A DNA stretch of 64,000 nt from Telluria antibiotica (GTDB taxonomy: Bacteria > Pseudomonadota > Gammaproteobacteria > Burkholderiales > Burkholderiaceae_D). This document shows, piece by piece, positions 16,126 through 25,971 of the stretch. The notes beneath the pieces are model-generated. The model was given only the letters and a program-made list of their open reading frames with translations. It ran no database searches and was not told the origin of the DNA. Location: contig NZ_JAAQOM010000012.1 in NCBI RefSeq assembly GCF_011682055.1, positions 186,001 through 250,000 of the forward strand, written 5' to 3'. How positions within the stretch are numbered: the stretch's first letter is position 1; each line of letters opens with the position of its first letter. The position numbers and the translations under genes are program-made.

Positions 16126-17988
16126 ATGCCAGCAGCCGACCCCATCGTCACCCCGCGCCGGGCCGGCCGCTGGCCACGCCGGCGGCTGGCGCTGTGGGCC
16201 GGTCTGCTGGCCGGGTGTGTGCTGCTCGCGTTCGTGGTGTACCGCTATGCCGAGGATGCCGCGATCGGGCGGCTGCGGCTGACCGGCACGCAGCGGCTCG
16301 ACACGGACACGTCCAGCCTCGAGCACCTGCTGTCGAAATACGATTTCCTGCCCGGCACGTTCGAACTGAACAAGGACGTCATCGCCATGCTGCAGCGGCC
16401 CGGCGACGAGGCGCTGCGGACGGAAGTCAACGTCTACCTGGAGCGCGTCAACCGCCTGGCCAGGTCCACCACCATCTACATCGTCAACCTGAACGGCGTG
16501 ACGCAGGCCTCCAGCAACTGGCGCGAGCCCGACAGCTTCGTCGGCGACAACGTGGCGTTCCGGCCCTATGTGCGCGACGCGATGCGGGGCGCGCCGGGCG
16601 GCTTCTACGGCGTCGGCACGACGCGCGGCGAGCCCGGCTATTATTTCGCGCGCGGCGTTTATCGCGACGGCCGCATGCTGGGCGTCGCGACCGTCAAGGT
16701 CAACATCGAAAGCGTCGAGGGTGGCTGGGCCGACGCCGGCGGCAAGGTCTTGCTGGCCGATGCGCACGGCGTCGTGTTCCTGAGCTCGGTCCCGGCATGG
16801 AAGTACCGCACCCTGGCCCCGCTGGCGCCCGGGGTCCGGCAGGAACTGGAACAGTCGCGCCAGTATTTTTCCCATGACCTGACGCCGCTGGGCCTGCGCG
16901 AGGTGCGCGTGCTCGACAGCAGCGCCCGTATCGTTGCCGTGCCGGGCGTACGCGGCGCCATGCTGAGCCAGTCGCGCGCGCTCGTCACGCGCAACTGGCA
17001 GATGGTGTACCTGTCCGACCTCGCGCCCGCCCGCGCGAGCGCACGCGCGGCCGCGTCGCTGACCCTGCTGTCGGAAGCGCTCGTGATCATGCTCGTGCTG
17101 TACGCGCGCCAGCGCCACCGGCTCGGCCGCCAGCGCCTGCGCGCGCGCGAGGACCTGCAGCGCGCGTACGACAACCTGGAAAGCCTCGTGGCCGAGCGCA
17201 CCGCGAGCCTGCAGCAGATGACGCGCGAGCTGCGCGAGGAAAACATCGTGCGGCACCAGACCGAGGAGCAATTGCGCAAGACGCAGGGCGAACTGGTCCA
17301 GGCGGGCAAGATGGCCGTGCTGGGGCAGCTGTCGGCCGGCATCACGCACGAGTTGAACCAGCCGCTGACGGCGCTGCGCACGATGGCGGACAATGCCCGC
17401 GTGCTGATCGAGCGGGGCCGCATCGACGACGCGCGCGCCAACCTGGCGACGATCGCGCAGCTGGTCGAGCGCATGGGCCAGTTGACGGGGCAGTTGCGCC
17501 AGTTCGCGCGCAAGGCCGACGCCACGCTGAGCGCGGTGGTGGTGGCGGACGTCGTCGCGGCCGCGCTGTTCCTCGTCGAGCGCCGCATCGCGCAGGAGCG
17601 CGTGGGCTTCCGCATGTCGACGCACGCGCGCGACCTGTACGCGCTGTGCGACAGCAACCGGCTGCAGCAAGTGCTCGTGAACCTGTTCAGCAACGCGCTC
17701 GACGCGATGGAGATGGCGGGCAGCACGGAGCGCCAGCTCGTCGTCGACGCCGAGCGCAACGGCGCGCGCGTGTTGATCACCGTGACCGACAGCGGTCCCG
17801 GCATCCCGGAGAACATCCGCGCGCATTTATTCGAACCCTTCTTTACCACCAAGCCGCAAGGGAAAGGGCTGGGCCTCGGTCTCGCCATTTCCGAGCAGAT
17901 CGTGCGCGAGTTCGGCGGCCACCTGCGCGCCGAGCCGGCGCCGGGCGGGGGCGCCCGGTTCATCGTCGATCTGCCGCGGGCGGAGTAG
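16126..17988 (+). CDS. dctB: C4-dicarboxylate sensor histidine kinase DctB
   Basis: 620 residues. One membrane helix (~22-42), a periplasmic dCache-type sensor (~45-300) with the typical YKYDFLP-like motif (LSKYDFLPGTFELN) and NRLARSTTIYIVN, and a second membrane helix (~303-325). A coiled coil leads to a HisKA domain with His408 in GITHELNQPLTALR. A HATPase domain follows with NLFSNALDAM, TDSGPGIP, EPFFTTKPQGKGLGLGLAIS. There is no HAMP domain, as usual for DctB. It senses extracellular succinate, fumarate or malate and phosphorylates DctD, whose gene starts nine bases later. Confidence 0.9.
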   Translation: MPAADPIVTPRRAGRWPRRRLALWAGLLAGCVLLAFVVYRYAEDAAIGRLRLTGTQRLDTDTSSLEHLLSKYDFLPGTFELNKDVIAMLQRPGDEALRTEVNVYLERVNRLARSTTIYIVNLNGVTQASSNWREPDSFVGDNVAFRPYVRDAMRGAPGGFYGVGTTRGEPGYYFARGVYRDGRMLGVATVKVNIESVEGGWADAGGKVLLADAHGVVFLSSVPAWKYRTLAPLAPGVRQELEQSRQYFSHDLTPLGLREVRVLDSSARIVAVPGVRGAMLSQSRALVTRNWQMVYLSDLAPARASARAAASLTLLSEALVIMLVLYARQRHRLGRQRLRAREDLQRAYDNLESLVAERTASLQQMTRELREENIVRHQTEEQLRKTQGELVQAGKMAVLGQLSAGITHELNQPLTALRTMADNARVLIERGRIDDARANLATIAQLVERMGQLTGQLRQFARKADATLSAVVVADVVAAALFLVERRIAQERVGFRMSTHARDLYALCDSNRLQQVLVNLFSNALDAMEMAGSTERQLVVDAERNGARVLITVTDSGPGIPENIRAHLFEPFFTTKPQGKGLGLGLAISEQIVREFGGHLRAEPAPGGGARFIVDLPRAE

Positions 17989-17997
17989 GATAACGTC

Positions 17998-19337
<1,340 letters not shown>

Positions 19338-19347
<10 letters not shown>

Positions 19348-19571
19348 CCGTTCGGGCGGTACGCAGCCAGCTGGCGCGCCAGTTTCCGCGCCGGCAACGC
19401 CGGCCCGCCCGTGTAGCCGAGGAAGCCGTCCGCGAATTCGTCCACGCAGCGGCTCGGGATGGCGGACGGCGGGTGCAGCGGCGCGGTGGTGAGTGCGCGC
19501 AGGCGGCGCTCGATGTCGTCGAACAGCGCGTCGTCGGCGCCGGGGAGCGGGGGGGTATGGGTGGTTTTCAT
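19338..19571 (-). CDS. Small hypothetical protein convergent with dctD
   Basis: 77 residues, MKTTHTPPLPGADDALFDDIERRL at the start, with a middle segment containing CVDEFADGFLGYTGGPALPARKLARQL and a C-terminal YRPNGYL. Not recognised. The codon use and Trp-free, moderately charged composition are plausible for a real small protein, but no clear ribosome-binding site is visible, and its 3' end overlaps dctD by 10 bases. The frame stays open upstream beyond this ATG; that extension runs into the repeat array and is rejected. Confidence 0.45.
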
Positions 19572-19839
19572 GCGGGTAGTGTAGCGGTGTTGCGGCGCAC
19601 AAGATTCACGTCTCGCAGGCCTCTTGCTGTCGCTCAAAAACGCGGGGTGGGTGCCGCAATGCATGCTTATCTGCGCGCAATATGCGCAGAAAAATAGCTT
19701 TTTGAAGTCGAGTGGCGCCGTACCGGCGGGATCGCAAAACGGTGCGGGGACGTGCGAGGGGCCGCCGTTTGCGCGCGCACAACCGTGACGGCATGGTGTG
19801 CACCCGTGTCCACGCGTAACGCCAACACGTCGCCGGCGT
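19572..19839. other. Gene-free spacer before the repeat array
   Basis: 268 bases with no supported gene. It is locally lower in GC around 19660-19700 and may hold the promoter of the small leftward gene. A degenerate copy of part of the repeat (CCACGCGTAACGCC at ~19809) lies at its right end. Confidence 0.5.
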
Positions 19840-20309
19840 CCGCGTGGGCGGAGGCCGCCCACCCTACGACCGTCGTTGGGTGGGCACCGCGTCCCCACGC
19901 ATTCAGTCCGCGTGGGCGGAGGCCGCCACGGCACGGTCATTGAAGGGTGGGCACCCCGTGCCCACGCATTCAGTCCGCGTGGGCGGAGGCCGCCACGGCA
20001 CGGTCATTGTAGGGTGGGCACCCCGTGCCCACGCATTCAGTCCGCGCGGGCGGAGGCCGCCACGGCGCGGCCATTGTAGGGTGGGCACCCCGTGCCCACG
20101 CATTCAGTCCGCGTGGGCGGAGGCCGCCACGGCGCGGCCATCGTAGGGTGGGCACCCCGTGCCCACGCATTCAGTCCGCGCGGGCGGAGGCCGCCACGGC
20201 GCGGCCATCGTAGGGTGGGCACCCCGTGCCCACGCATTCAGTCCGCGTGGGCGGAGGCCGCCACGGCACGGTCATTGTGGGGTGGGCACCCCGTGCCCAC
20301 GCGTTCAAC
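19840..20309. repeat. Tandem 67-bp repeat array with hairpin cores (REP-like)
   Basis: Six consecutive 67-bp units start at 19908, 19975, 20042, 20109, 20176 and 20243, preceded by a diverged 68-bp unit at 19840. Each unit carries GTGGGCAC-CCC-GTGCCCAC, an 8-bp stem with a 3-base loop, then ACGCATTCAGTCCGCG and GGCGGAGGCCGCCACGGC. Units differ at only a few positions (CGTGGG/CGCGGG, CACGGTCATT/GCGGCCATC). The last unit overlaps the stop codon of the leftward kinase gene at 20305. A related inverted pair lies at 59740. The units are in direct contact with no variable spacers, so this is not a CRISPR. It probably acts as a transcription barrier or mRNA 3' end between dctD and the convergent kinase gene, and is likely to vary in copy number. 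Confidence 0.88.
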
Positions 20310-21858
20310 CGGCGTTGAATCGACCGCGGTCGCTCCCCTCGGCCTCCGTCGGCAACTCCCGCGCCGGAAACATCACGCTGACTTTCAACCCGCGTCCGCC
20401 TTCCGCGCGGTCCAGCGCCAGCGTTGCGCCGTGCACGGTGGCGATGTCGCGCACGATGGCGAGCCCGAGCCCGGTGCCGCCCGGATTGCTTTCCAGCGCC
20501 GCCTGCGCCCGGTAGAACGGCATGAACACCTTGTCGTATTCGGACGGGTCGAGCCCCGGCCCGCTGTCCTGCACGTCGAGCACGACGACGCCGATCAGCC
20601 GCCGCACGCGCAGCAGCACGGTGCCGCCCGGCGGCGTGTAGCGGATCGCGTTGTCGGCGAGGTTGCTCACGAGCTCGTGCAGCAGCAGCGCCTGGCCGTC
20701 GACCGTCGTTGCACCGTCGTCCTCCGCCTCCAGCGCGAGGTCGATGCCTTTCTGGACGGCCGGCAGCGCCAGTTCCAGCCCCACTTGCCGCGCCACGTCG
20801 GACAGGGCGACGGGCGAAAGCAGCGCGTTGGCGCCGCCGTGCTCGATGCGCGCGAGCGTCAGCAGGCGGTTCGCCAGGTGCACGGTCGAATCCGTCGTCG
20901 CCGCGATCGAGCGCACGATCGCCTGCATCGCGGCCGGATCGTTTTCGCGCAGCGCCAGCTCGGCCTGGGTCTTCAGCACCGTCAGCGGCGTGCGCAGCTG
21001 GTGCGACGCGTCGGCGATGAAGCGACGCTGGCTCGCGATCAGGTTCTGCATCCGGGCCATCGTCCCGTTCATCGCCGCGACGAGCGGGCGCACCTCGCGG
21101 TGCACGAGGGCTTCGTCGACGTCGGACAAGTCCGTGACCGCGCGCGTCTCCACGACGTGTTTCAGGCGCATCAGCGGCTGCAGCACGAGCCGCACGGCGA
21201 ACCACACGAGCGTCGCTACCGCGAGCACGAGCAACGCCTGGCGCAGCAGGGTGTTCAGCAGGATGCGGCGCGACAGCGCGCGGCGCGCGTCCAGCGTCTC
21301 GCCGACCTGGATCAGTGCGATGCCGCGCATGGAATCGTCGTACACGGGCTGCAGCAGGGCGGCGATACGCACCGGCTCGCCGTTGTAGTCGGCGTGGTAG
21401 AAGCGCACGAGGGCAGGGTACAGCTCGGAGCGGGGCGTGTCCTTCGGGACGGGTGGCAGGTCGTCGTAGCCGGACACCGTCTCGCCATGCAGGCCGCTCA
21501 CGCGGTAGTAGATGCGGCCCAGGGTGTCCGTCTCGAAGCTGTCCAGCGCCACGTAGGGGACGTCCGCCACGACCTTGCCGTCGCGGACGGACACGCGCTC
21601 CGCCAGCGCGCGCGTGGAGGCGAGCAGCGAGCGGTCGTAGGCGATGTCGGCGGCGTCGAGGGCGTCACGGTACAGCGACACGGCGTTCGCCGCGACGAGG
21701 ATCACGAGCGGTACGATCAGCCAGCGCAGCAGCTGGCCGCGCAGGCTGCCCAGCGGCGCCGCGGGCGCATCGTCCGCGCCCGCGCGCCGGCCCGCGCGCG
21801 GCCACAGGCGCGCGAGGAGTGCGGACGGGGCGAAGGAGACGGCCATCGCGGGATTCAA
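20305..21858 (-). CDS. TctE/QseC-like sensor histidine kinase
   Basis: 517 residues from TTG 21858, whose TTGA overlaps the stop of the response regulator gene; an ATG at 21846 would give a protein four residues shorter and is also possible. Membrane helices at ~44-64 and ~203-224 flank a periplasmic domain of the TctE N-terminal type (RIYYRVSGLHGETVSGYDDLP). A HAMP-like linker leads to His286 in IADASHQLRTPLTVLKTQ and a HATPase domain with NLADNAIRYTP, VQDSGPGLD and GGTGLGLAIVRDI. In this family the kinase senses tricarboxylates or related organic acids and controls uptake genes. It is paired with the gene at 21855 and divergent from a porin/TctC operon. Confidence 0.9.
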   Translation of the reverse strand: MNPAMAVSFAPSALLARLWPRAGRRAGADDAPAAPLGSLRGQLLRWLIVPLVILVAANAVSLYRDALDAADIAYDRSLLASTRALAERVSVRDGKVVADVPYVALDSFETDTLGRIYYRVSGLHGETVSGYDDLPPVPKDTPRSELYPALVRFYHADYNGEPVRIAALLQPVYDDSMRGIALIQVGETLDARRALSRRILLNTLLRQALLVLAVATLVWFAVRLVLQPLMRLKHVVETRAVTDLSDVDEALVHREVRPLVAAMNGTMARMQNLIASQRRFIADASHQLRTPLTVLKTQAELALRENDPAAMQAIVRSIAATTDSTVHLANRLLTLARIEHGGANALLSPVALSDVARQVGLELALPAVQKGIDLALEAEDDGATTVDGQALLLHELVSNLADNAIRYTPPGGTVLLRVRRLIGVVVLDVQDSGPGLDPSEYDKVFMPFYRAQAALESNPGGTGLGLAIVRDIATVHGATLALDRAEGGRGLKVSVMFPARELPTEAEGSDRGRFNAG

Positions 21859-22553
21859 GACCCGGCGGGCGGGCGCTCCTGCAGCAGGTAGCCGATGCCG
21901 CGCAGGGTGGCAATGGCGGCGCCGCCGTCCGGGCGCTTGTCCAGCTTCTTGCGCACGCGGTGGATGTACAGTTCGATGGCGTCGAGGTTGGCGTCGTCGT
22001 CCAGTGCGAACACTTCGTCGAACAGCTTTTCCTTCGACACGGCGCGGCCGGGACGCGAGATCAGCGCTTCCAGCACGGCGTGCTCGCGCGGCGTCAGCGC
22101 CAGCGGCTCGCCGCAGTAGGTGAACATGCGGGCGACCGTGTCGAAGCTGAGCTGCCCGCAGCTGTGCACGGGCGCCTCGTTGCCGACGCTACGGCGCAAC
22201 AGTGCCTTTACGCGCGCCTCCAGTTCGGCGAGTTCGAACGGCTTCGCGAGGTAGTCGTCGGCGCCCAGGTTCAGGCCCTGCACCCGTTCTTCCAGGCCGC
22301 CGCGCGCCGTCAGGATCATCACGGGCGTGCGGCCGCGCGTGCCGCCGCGCGCGCGCAGGCGGCGCAGCACTTCCAGGCCATCCATGCGCGGCAGGGTGAG
22401 GTCCAGGATGACGAGGGCGTAGTCCTGGGTGTGCAGCAGCGCGTCGGCGTCGGCGCCGGTGGCCGCGCATTCGACGGTGAGATTGGCGTCGCGCAGGGCT
22501 TTCGATACCCAGTGGGACAGCTCGACGTGGTCTTCGACTAACAGGATTCGCAT
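21855..22553 (-). CDS. TctD/QseB-like OmpR-family response regulator
   Basis: 232 residues from ATG 22553 (MRILLVEDHVELSHW); the open frame upstream adds a stretch with no family character. The receiver has acidic residues in VEDH, Asp51 in LVILDLTLPRMDG, and Lys in YLAKPFEL. The C-terminal winged helix reads ALTPREHAVLEALISRPGRAVSK and DAIELYIHRVRKKLD. It forms a TTGA-coupled pair with the downstream kinase. The 175-bp region between it and the divergent porin gene carries three TGAAAGCT direct repeats, the likely binding array for this regulator. Confidence 0.92.
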   Translation of the reverse strand: MRILLVEDHVELSHWVSKALRDANLTVECAATGADADALLHTQDYALVILDLTLPRMDGLEVLRRLRARGGTRGRTPVMILTARGGLEERVQGLNLGADDYLAKPFELAELEARVKALLRRSVGNEAPVHSCGQLSFDTVARMFTYCGEPLALTPREHAVLEALISRPGRAVSKEKLFDEVFALDDDANLDAIELYIHRVRKKLDKRPDGGAAIATLRGIGYLLQERPPAGS

Positions 22554-22631
22554 CGTGCCAGTGTAAGCGACGGCGTGCCCCCGTGTCTCCACTGCGCTGG
22601 TACTGTTACGTGATTTCCACAATGTTGCGAT

Positions 22632-22662
22632 TGAAAGCTTTAATGAAAGCTGAATGAAAGCT
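22632..22662 (+). promoter_or_regulatory. Three direct TGAAAGCT repeats (putative TctD-type operator)
   Basis: TGAAAGCT occurs at 22632-22639, 22644-22651 and 22655-22662, i.e. at 12- and 11-base intervals, one DNA turn apart on the same face. Tandem half-sites at this spacing are typical for OmpR/TctD-type dimers. The array lies between the divergent regulator (start 22553) and porin (start 22729), so it could control both directions. Confidence 0.6.
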
Positions 22663-22728
22663 AAGTCCACCTATGCTTGGCTTCACGAGGCGGCTCACGA
22701 CCGCATTGATTACAACAACGGAGACATC

Positions 22729-23784
22729 ATGAAGAAATCGGCCCTCGCGCTTGCCATCCTGGCAGCGCTTTCCCTGAACGCATCCGCACAGACCAACGTC
22801 CAGATCTACGGCATCATGGACGCTGGCGTCGAATACGTGAACCACGCCGCCGCCAACGACGGCAGCCAGGTGCGCGTCATCTCGGGGGGCAAGAACACGT
22901 CGCGCTGGGGCTTCCGCGGCAGCGAAGATCTCGGGGGCGGCCTGAAAGCCATCTTCAACCTGGAAGGCGGCATCCTGATGGATACGGGCGCCCAGGACGG
23001 CAACCTGTTCAAGCGCCAGGCCAACGTCGGCCTCGAAGGCGACTTCGGACAAGTCGTGATCGGCCGCTCGTTCACGACGACCTACGACCTGGTCATCAAG
23101 TTCGACCCGATGGGCTTCGCGCCGAACTACTCGTGGGCGACGTCGGGCAGCGCCACCGGGCCGTCGAAATACGGCATGACGACCGCGTTCGACAACCTGA
23201 TCAAGTACACGGGCCACACGGGCGGCTTCACCTACGGCGCCACCATCGGCATGGGTGAGCAGGCCGGCAACAACGCGGACAGCCGCAAGTACGCCGTCGG
23301 CGGTTCGTGGTTCGGCGGCGGCTTCGGCGCGATGGCCGCGTACGAGCAGGTCAACGGCAACACGGTCCCCGCCACCGGCAACCGCGACAAGACGACGGCA
23401 TTCCACCTGGGCGGCGAATACAAGGCCGGCCCGATGACCTACCAGGTCGGCATGCGCGGCTACAAGCTGCAAGCGGGCAAGGCGGCCACGCCTGACCTGC
23501 GCGGCGACACCTACTGGGCCGGCGCGACCTACCTGGTCTACCCATGGACCCTGACGGGCGCCGTCTACCACGTCAACACGAAGAACCTGCCGACCGCGAA
23601 GGACGCCGACCCGACCATGTACGTGGCGCGCGCCATGTACTCGCTGTCCAAGCGCGTCTGGCTGTACGCCGCCGTGGCGCACGCGAGCGCCGACCACGGC
23701 CAGCTCGTGGGCCTGTCGCGCGACGACCCGGGCTTCGGGACGACGCAGACGGGCGTCACCACCGGCATCCAGTACCGGTTCTGA
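22729..23784 (+). CDS. Porin_4-type outer-membrane porin
   Basis: 351 residues. The ATG at 22729 follows a GGAGACATC segment. Signal peptide MKKSALALAILAALSLNASAQ, then the porin opening NVQIYGIMDAGVEYVNH, GGKNTSRWGFRGSEDLGGGLKAIFNLEGG, RSFTTTYDLV and a terminal GIQYRF strand. It is the first gene of a rightward series containing a TctC-type protein and an ABC importer, and starts 66 bases after the TGAAAGCT repeats. It probably serves as the outer-membrane channel for the organic acid or phosphorylated substrate that the operon imports. It has low identity to the dct-linked porin at 15101 beyond family motifs. Confidence 0.88.
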   Translation: MKKSALALAILAALSLNASAQTNVQIYGIMDAGVEYVNHAAANDGSQVRVISGGKNTSRWGFRGSEDLGGGLKAIFNLEGGILMDTGAQDGNLFKRQANVGLEGDFGQVVIGRSFTTTYDLVIKFDPMGFAPNYSWATSGSATGPSKYGMTTAFDNLIKYTGHTGGFTYGATIGMGEQAGNNADSRKYAVGGSWFGGGFGAMAAYEQVNGNTVPATGNRDKTTAFHLGGEYKAGPMTYQVGMRGYKLQAGKAATPDLRGDTYWAGATYLVYPWTLTGAVYHVNTKNLPTAKDADPTMYVARAMYSLSKRVWLYAAVAHASADHGQLVGLSRDDPGFGTTQTGVTTGIQYRF

Positions 23785-23804
23785 CCCCACGCCGAGGCCG
23801 CGAC

Positions 23805-24767
23805 ATGATGATCCGCGCGCTTCACATCCTGTTCGCGGCACTCGCCGTGGCTTCCCTGCCGGTGTCGGCGGCATCCGCCGGCGCCGAATGCGTGGTGCCG
23901 TCCAAGCCGGGCGGTGCCATGGACCTGACCTGCAAGCTGGCCCAGAAGGCCTTGCCGAACGCGAAGCTGAAACTGGCTTACCTGCCAGGCGGGATTGGCG
24001 CCGTCGCGTGGCACACGCTCGTGTCGCAGCGGCGTGCCGAATCCGACACCCTCGTCGCGTTCTCGGGCGGCTCGCTGCTCAACCTCGCGGAGGGCAAGTT
24101 CGGCAAGGCGACCGCGGGTGACGTGCGCTGGGTGGCGGCGCTCGGCGTCGACTACGGAATGATCGCGGTGCGTGCGGATTCGCCCTGGCACAGCCTCGGC
24201 GAATTGATGAACGCGATCAAGCGCAATCCGGAGCAGGTGCTGATCGGCGTGTCCGGCACCATCGGCAGCCAGGACTGGATGAAGGTGGCGCTGCTGGCGC
24301 GCCGTGCCGGTGTGGAGCCGCGCCGCCTGCGCTTCGTGGCGCTGGAAGGCGGCGGCGAGACGTTCACGGCGATGAGCGCCAACTACGTGCAGGTGATCTC
24401 GGGCGACGCGTCGGAAGCGGTGCTGTACGCCGGCCCCGGCAACGTGCGCGTGCTGGCCGTGCTGGCCGACCGCCGCCTGCCCGGCGTGCTGGCCGCCGTT
24501 CCCACCGCGCGCGAGCAGGGCTACGACATCGTGTGGCCCGTGATCCGCGGCGTGTGGATGGGACCCGGCGTGCCGGATGCCGACTACCGCCGCTGGGTCG
24601 ACGCGTTCGCCCGTGCGCAGGCGACGCCCGAATTCACGCAACTGCGCACGGCCACCGGCCTGTATCCGTTCTCGCTGACGGGCGATGCCCTGACGCGCTG
24701 GGTCAAGCAGGCCGTCCTCGATTACAACCGACAAGCCAGGGAATTCAACCTGGTTCGCGAGCACTGA
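23805..24767 (+). CDS. TctC-family (Bug) periplasmic solute-binding protein
   Basis: 320 residues with a signal peptide (LFAALAVASLPVSAASAGA). The mature N-terminus CVVPSKPGGAMDLTCKLAQKAL is the Bug/TctC ligand-loop motif (PxxPGGxxD), and GGIGAVAWHTL, FSGGSLLNLA, GVSGTIGSQDWMK follow. Bug proteins bind carboxylates through the backbone of the PGG loop. They normally serve the TctABC transporter or act as co-sensors of a TctDE-type kinase. No tctA or tctB gene is present here, so this protein may act as the ligand-presenting partner of the kinase at 20305, or feed an unlinked TctAB. Confidence 0.85.
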   Translation: MMIRALHILFAALAVASLPVSAASAGAECVVPSKPGGAMDLTCKLAQKALPNAKLKLAYLPGGIGAVAWHTLVSQRRAESDTLVAFSGGSLLNLAEGKFGKATAGDVRWVAALGVDYGMIAVRADSPWHSLGELMNAIKRNPEQVLIGVSGTIGSQDWMKVALLARRAGVEPRRLRFVALEGGGETFTAMSANYVQVISGDASEAVLYAGPGNVRVLAVLADRRLPGVLAAVPTAREQGYDIVWPVIRGVWMGPGVPDADYRRWVDAFARAQATPEFTQLRTATGLYPFSLTGDALTRWVKQAVLDYNRQAREFNLVREH

Positions 24768-24784
24768 GGCCGGCACCACCGGCC
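24768..24784 (+). repeat. Intercistronic hairpin before the ABC binding-protein gene
   Basis: GGCCGG, a 5-base loop (CACCA) and CCGGCC immediately after the TctC stop codon. There is no T-run, so it is more likely an mRNA processing or stability element than a terminator. A second hairpin at 25930 follows the next gene. Confidence 0.5.
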
Positions 24785-24813
24785 GACAACAATACCTACC
24801 CTAGGAGACAACC

Positions 24814-25911
24814 ATGAACTTCAAGAAGACCCTGATCGCAGCAGCTGTCCTGGCATCGGCCGCATCGTGCGCATCCGCACTGGCCGAGGTGCCGGCCGGC
24901 TATCCGGCCGGCTACCAGCAACTGGTCGACGGCGCGAAGAAGGAAGGCAAGCTCGTGATCTACGGCGCCACCGACAGCAAGGCCGCCCAGCCGCTGATCA
25001 AGGATTTCAATGCCCTGTACCCGAACATCACGGTCGAGTACAACGACATGAACTCGACCGAGGTGTACAACCGCTTCTTCTCCGAGAACGCGGCCGGCGG
25101 CGACACGGCCGACGTGCTGTGGTCGTCGGCAATGGACCTGCAGATGAAGCTGGCCGCGGGCGGCTACGCGATGCAATATAAATCGGTCGAAGCGTCCAAG
25201 CTGCCGGCATGGGCCGCGTGGAAGGACACGGCGTACGGCACCACGTTCGAGCCGGCCGCCTTCGTGTACAACAAGCGCCTGCTGAAGGCGGAGGAAGTGC
25301 CGCAGACGCACGCCGACTTCGTGCGCATCATCCAGCAGCCGAAGTTCCAGGACAAGGTCACCACGTACGACATCGAGAAATCGGGCGTCGGCTTCATGTT
25401 CATGACGCAGGACGCGCACGACTTCGCCCAATACAAGCAGCTGGAGCAGGCGTTCGGCGCCGCGAAGGTGCGCGTGCAGTCGTCGACGGGCACCATGCTC
25501 GAGCGCATTTCGTCGGGCGAGAACCTGATCGGCTATAACGTGCTCGGTTCCTACGCCCTGGTGCGCGCCAAGACCGACCCGTCGCTGGGCGTCGTGCTGC
25601 CGAAGGACTACACCCTGGTCATCTCGCGCGTCACGTTCATCAACAAGGTGGCGAAGCACCCGAACGCCGCCAAGCTGTGGACGGACTACATCCTGTCGCA
25701 CCGCGGCCAGACCGTCATCGCCAACGCCTCCAAGCTGTTCGCGATCCGCGCCGACGTCACGGGCGAGACGACGTCGAGCGAGTTGATCAAGGAAATCGGC
25801 GAGAAGAACCTGAAGCCGCTGCCCGTCAGCCCGGCCGTCGCCGAATACCTGGAGCCGGCGCTCCGCCTCGCGTTCCTGAAGGAATGGAAGGCCACCGCCG
25901 GCAAGAAGTAA
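24814..25911 (+). CDS. ABC transporter substrate-binding protein (AfuA/FbpA-like, SBP_bac_6)
   Basis: 365 residues with a signal peptide (KKTLIAAAVLASAASCASALA). The mature start GYQQLVDGAKKEGKLVIYGATDSKAAQPLIKDFNALYP (cited in part) is the FbpA/AfuA opening, followed by FFSENAAGGDTADVLWSSAMD and SGENLIGYNVLGSYAL. FbpA-type proteins bind ferric iron; the AfuA branch binds phosphorylated sugars or organic phosphates. I do not see the paired tyrosines (YY) of classical ferric-binding proteins near the C-terminus, which favours an organic anion. It is the first of three ABC genes and is flanked by hairpins, consistent with higher expression than the permease. Confidence 0.82.
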   Translation: MNFKKTLIAAAVLASAASCASALAEVPAGYPAGYQQLVDGAKKEGKLVIYGATDSKAAQPLIKDFNALYPNITVEYNDMNSTEVYNRFFSENAAGGDTADVLWSSAMDLQMKLAAGGYAMQYKSVEASKLPAWAAWKDTAYGTTFEPAAFVYNKRLLKAEEVPQTHADFVRIIQQPKFQDKVTTYDIEKSGVGFMFMTQDAHDFAQYKQLEQAFGAAKVRVQSSTGTMLERISSGENLIGYNVLGSYALVRAKTDPSLGVVLPKDYTLVISRVTFINKVAKHPNAAKLWTDYILSHRGQTVIANASKLFAIRADVTGETTSSELIKEIGEKNLKPLPVSPAVAEYLEPALRLAFLKEWKATAGKK

Positions 25912-25929
25912 GCAGTCTAAGGACGTACA

Positions 25930-25949
25930 CGGCGGGCTCGCGCCCGCCG
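25930..25949 (+). repeat. Intercistronic hairpin between binding-protein and permease genes
   Basis: CGGCGGGC (25930-25937), loop TCGC, GCCCGCCG (25942-25949), an 8-bp perfect GC stem with a tetraloop and no U-run. Hairpins in this position often protect the binding-protein mRNA and lower downstream expression. Confidence 0.55.
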
Positions 25950-25971
25950 GCTTCATTCGATCGGATATCCC

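Noticed and set aside
19840..20309. Repeat array considered as a CRISPR
   Set aside because: Units of 67 bp are in direct contact with no unique spacers, and no cas gene is present.
20092..21891. 599-residue plus-strand frame across the array and the sensor kinase
   Set aside because: Built from the tandem repeat and the antisense of a well-conserved kinase.
24814..25911. Calling the ABC binding protein a ferric-iron protein
   Set aside because: The paired C-terminal tyrosines of FbpA are not apparent, and the neighbours (TctC, porin) suggest an organic anion.
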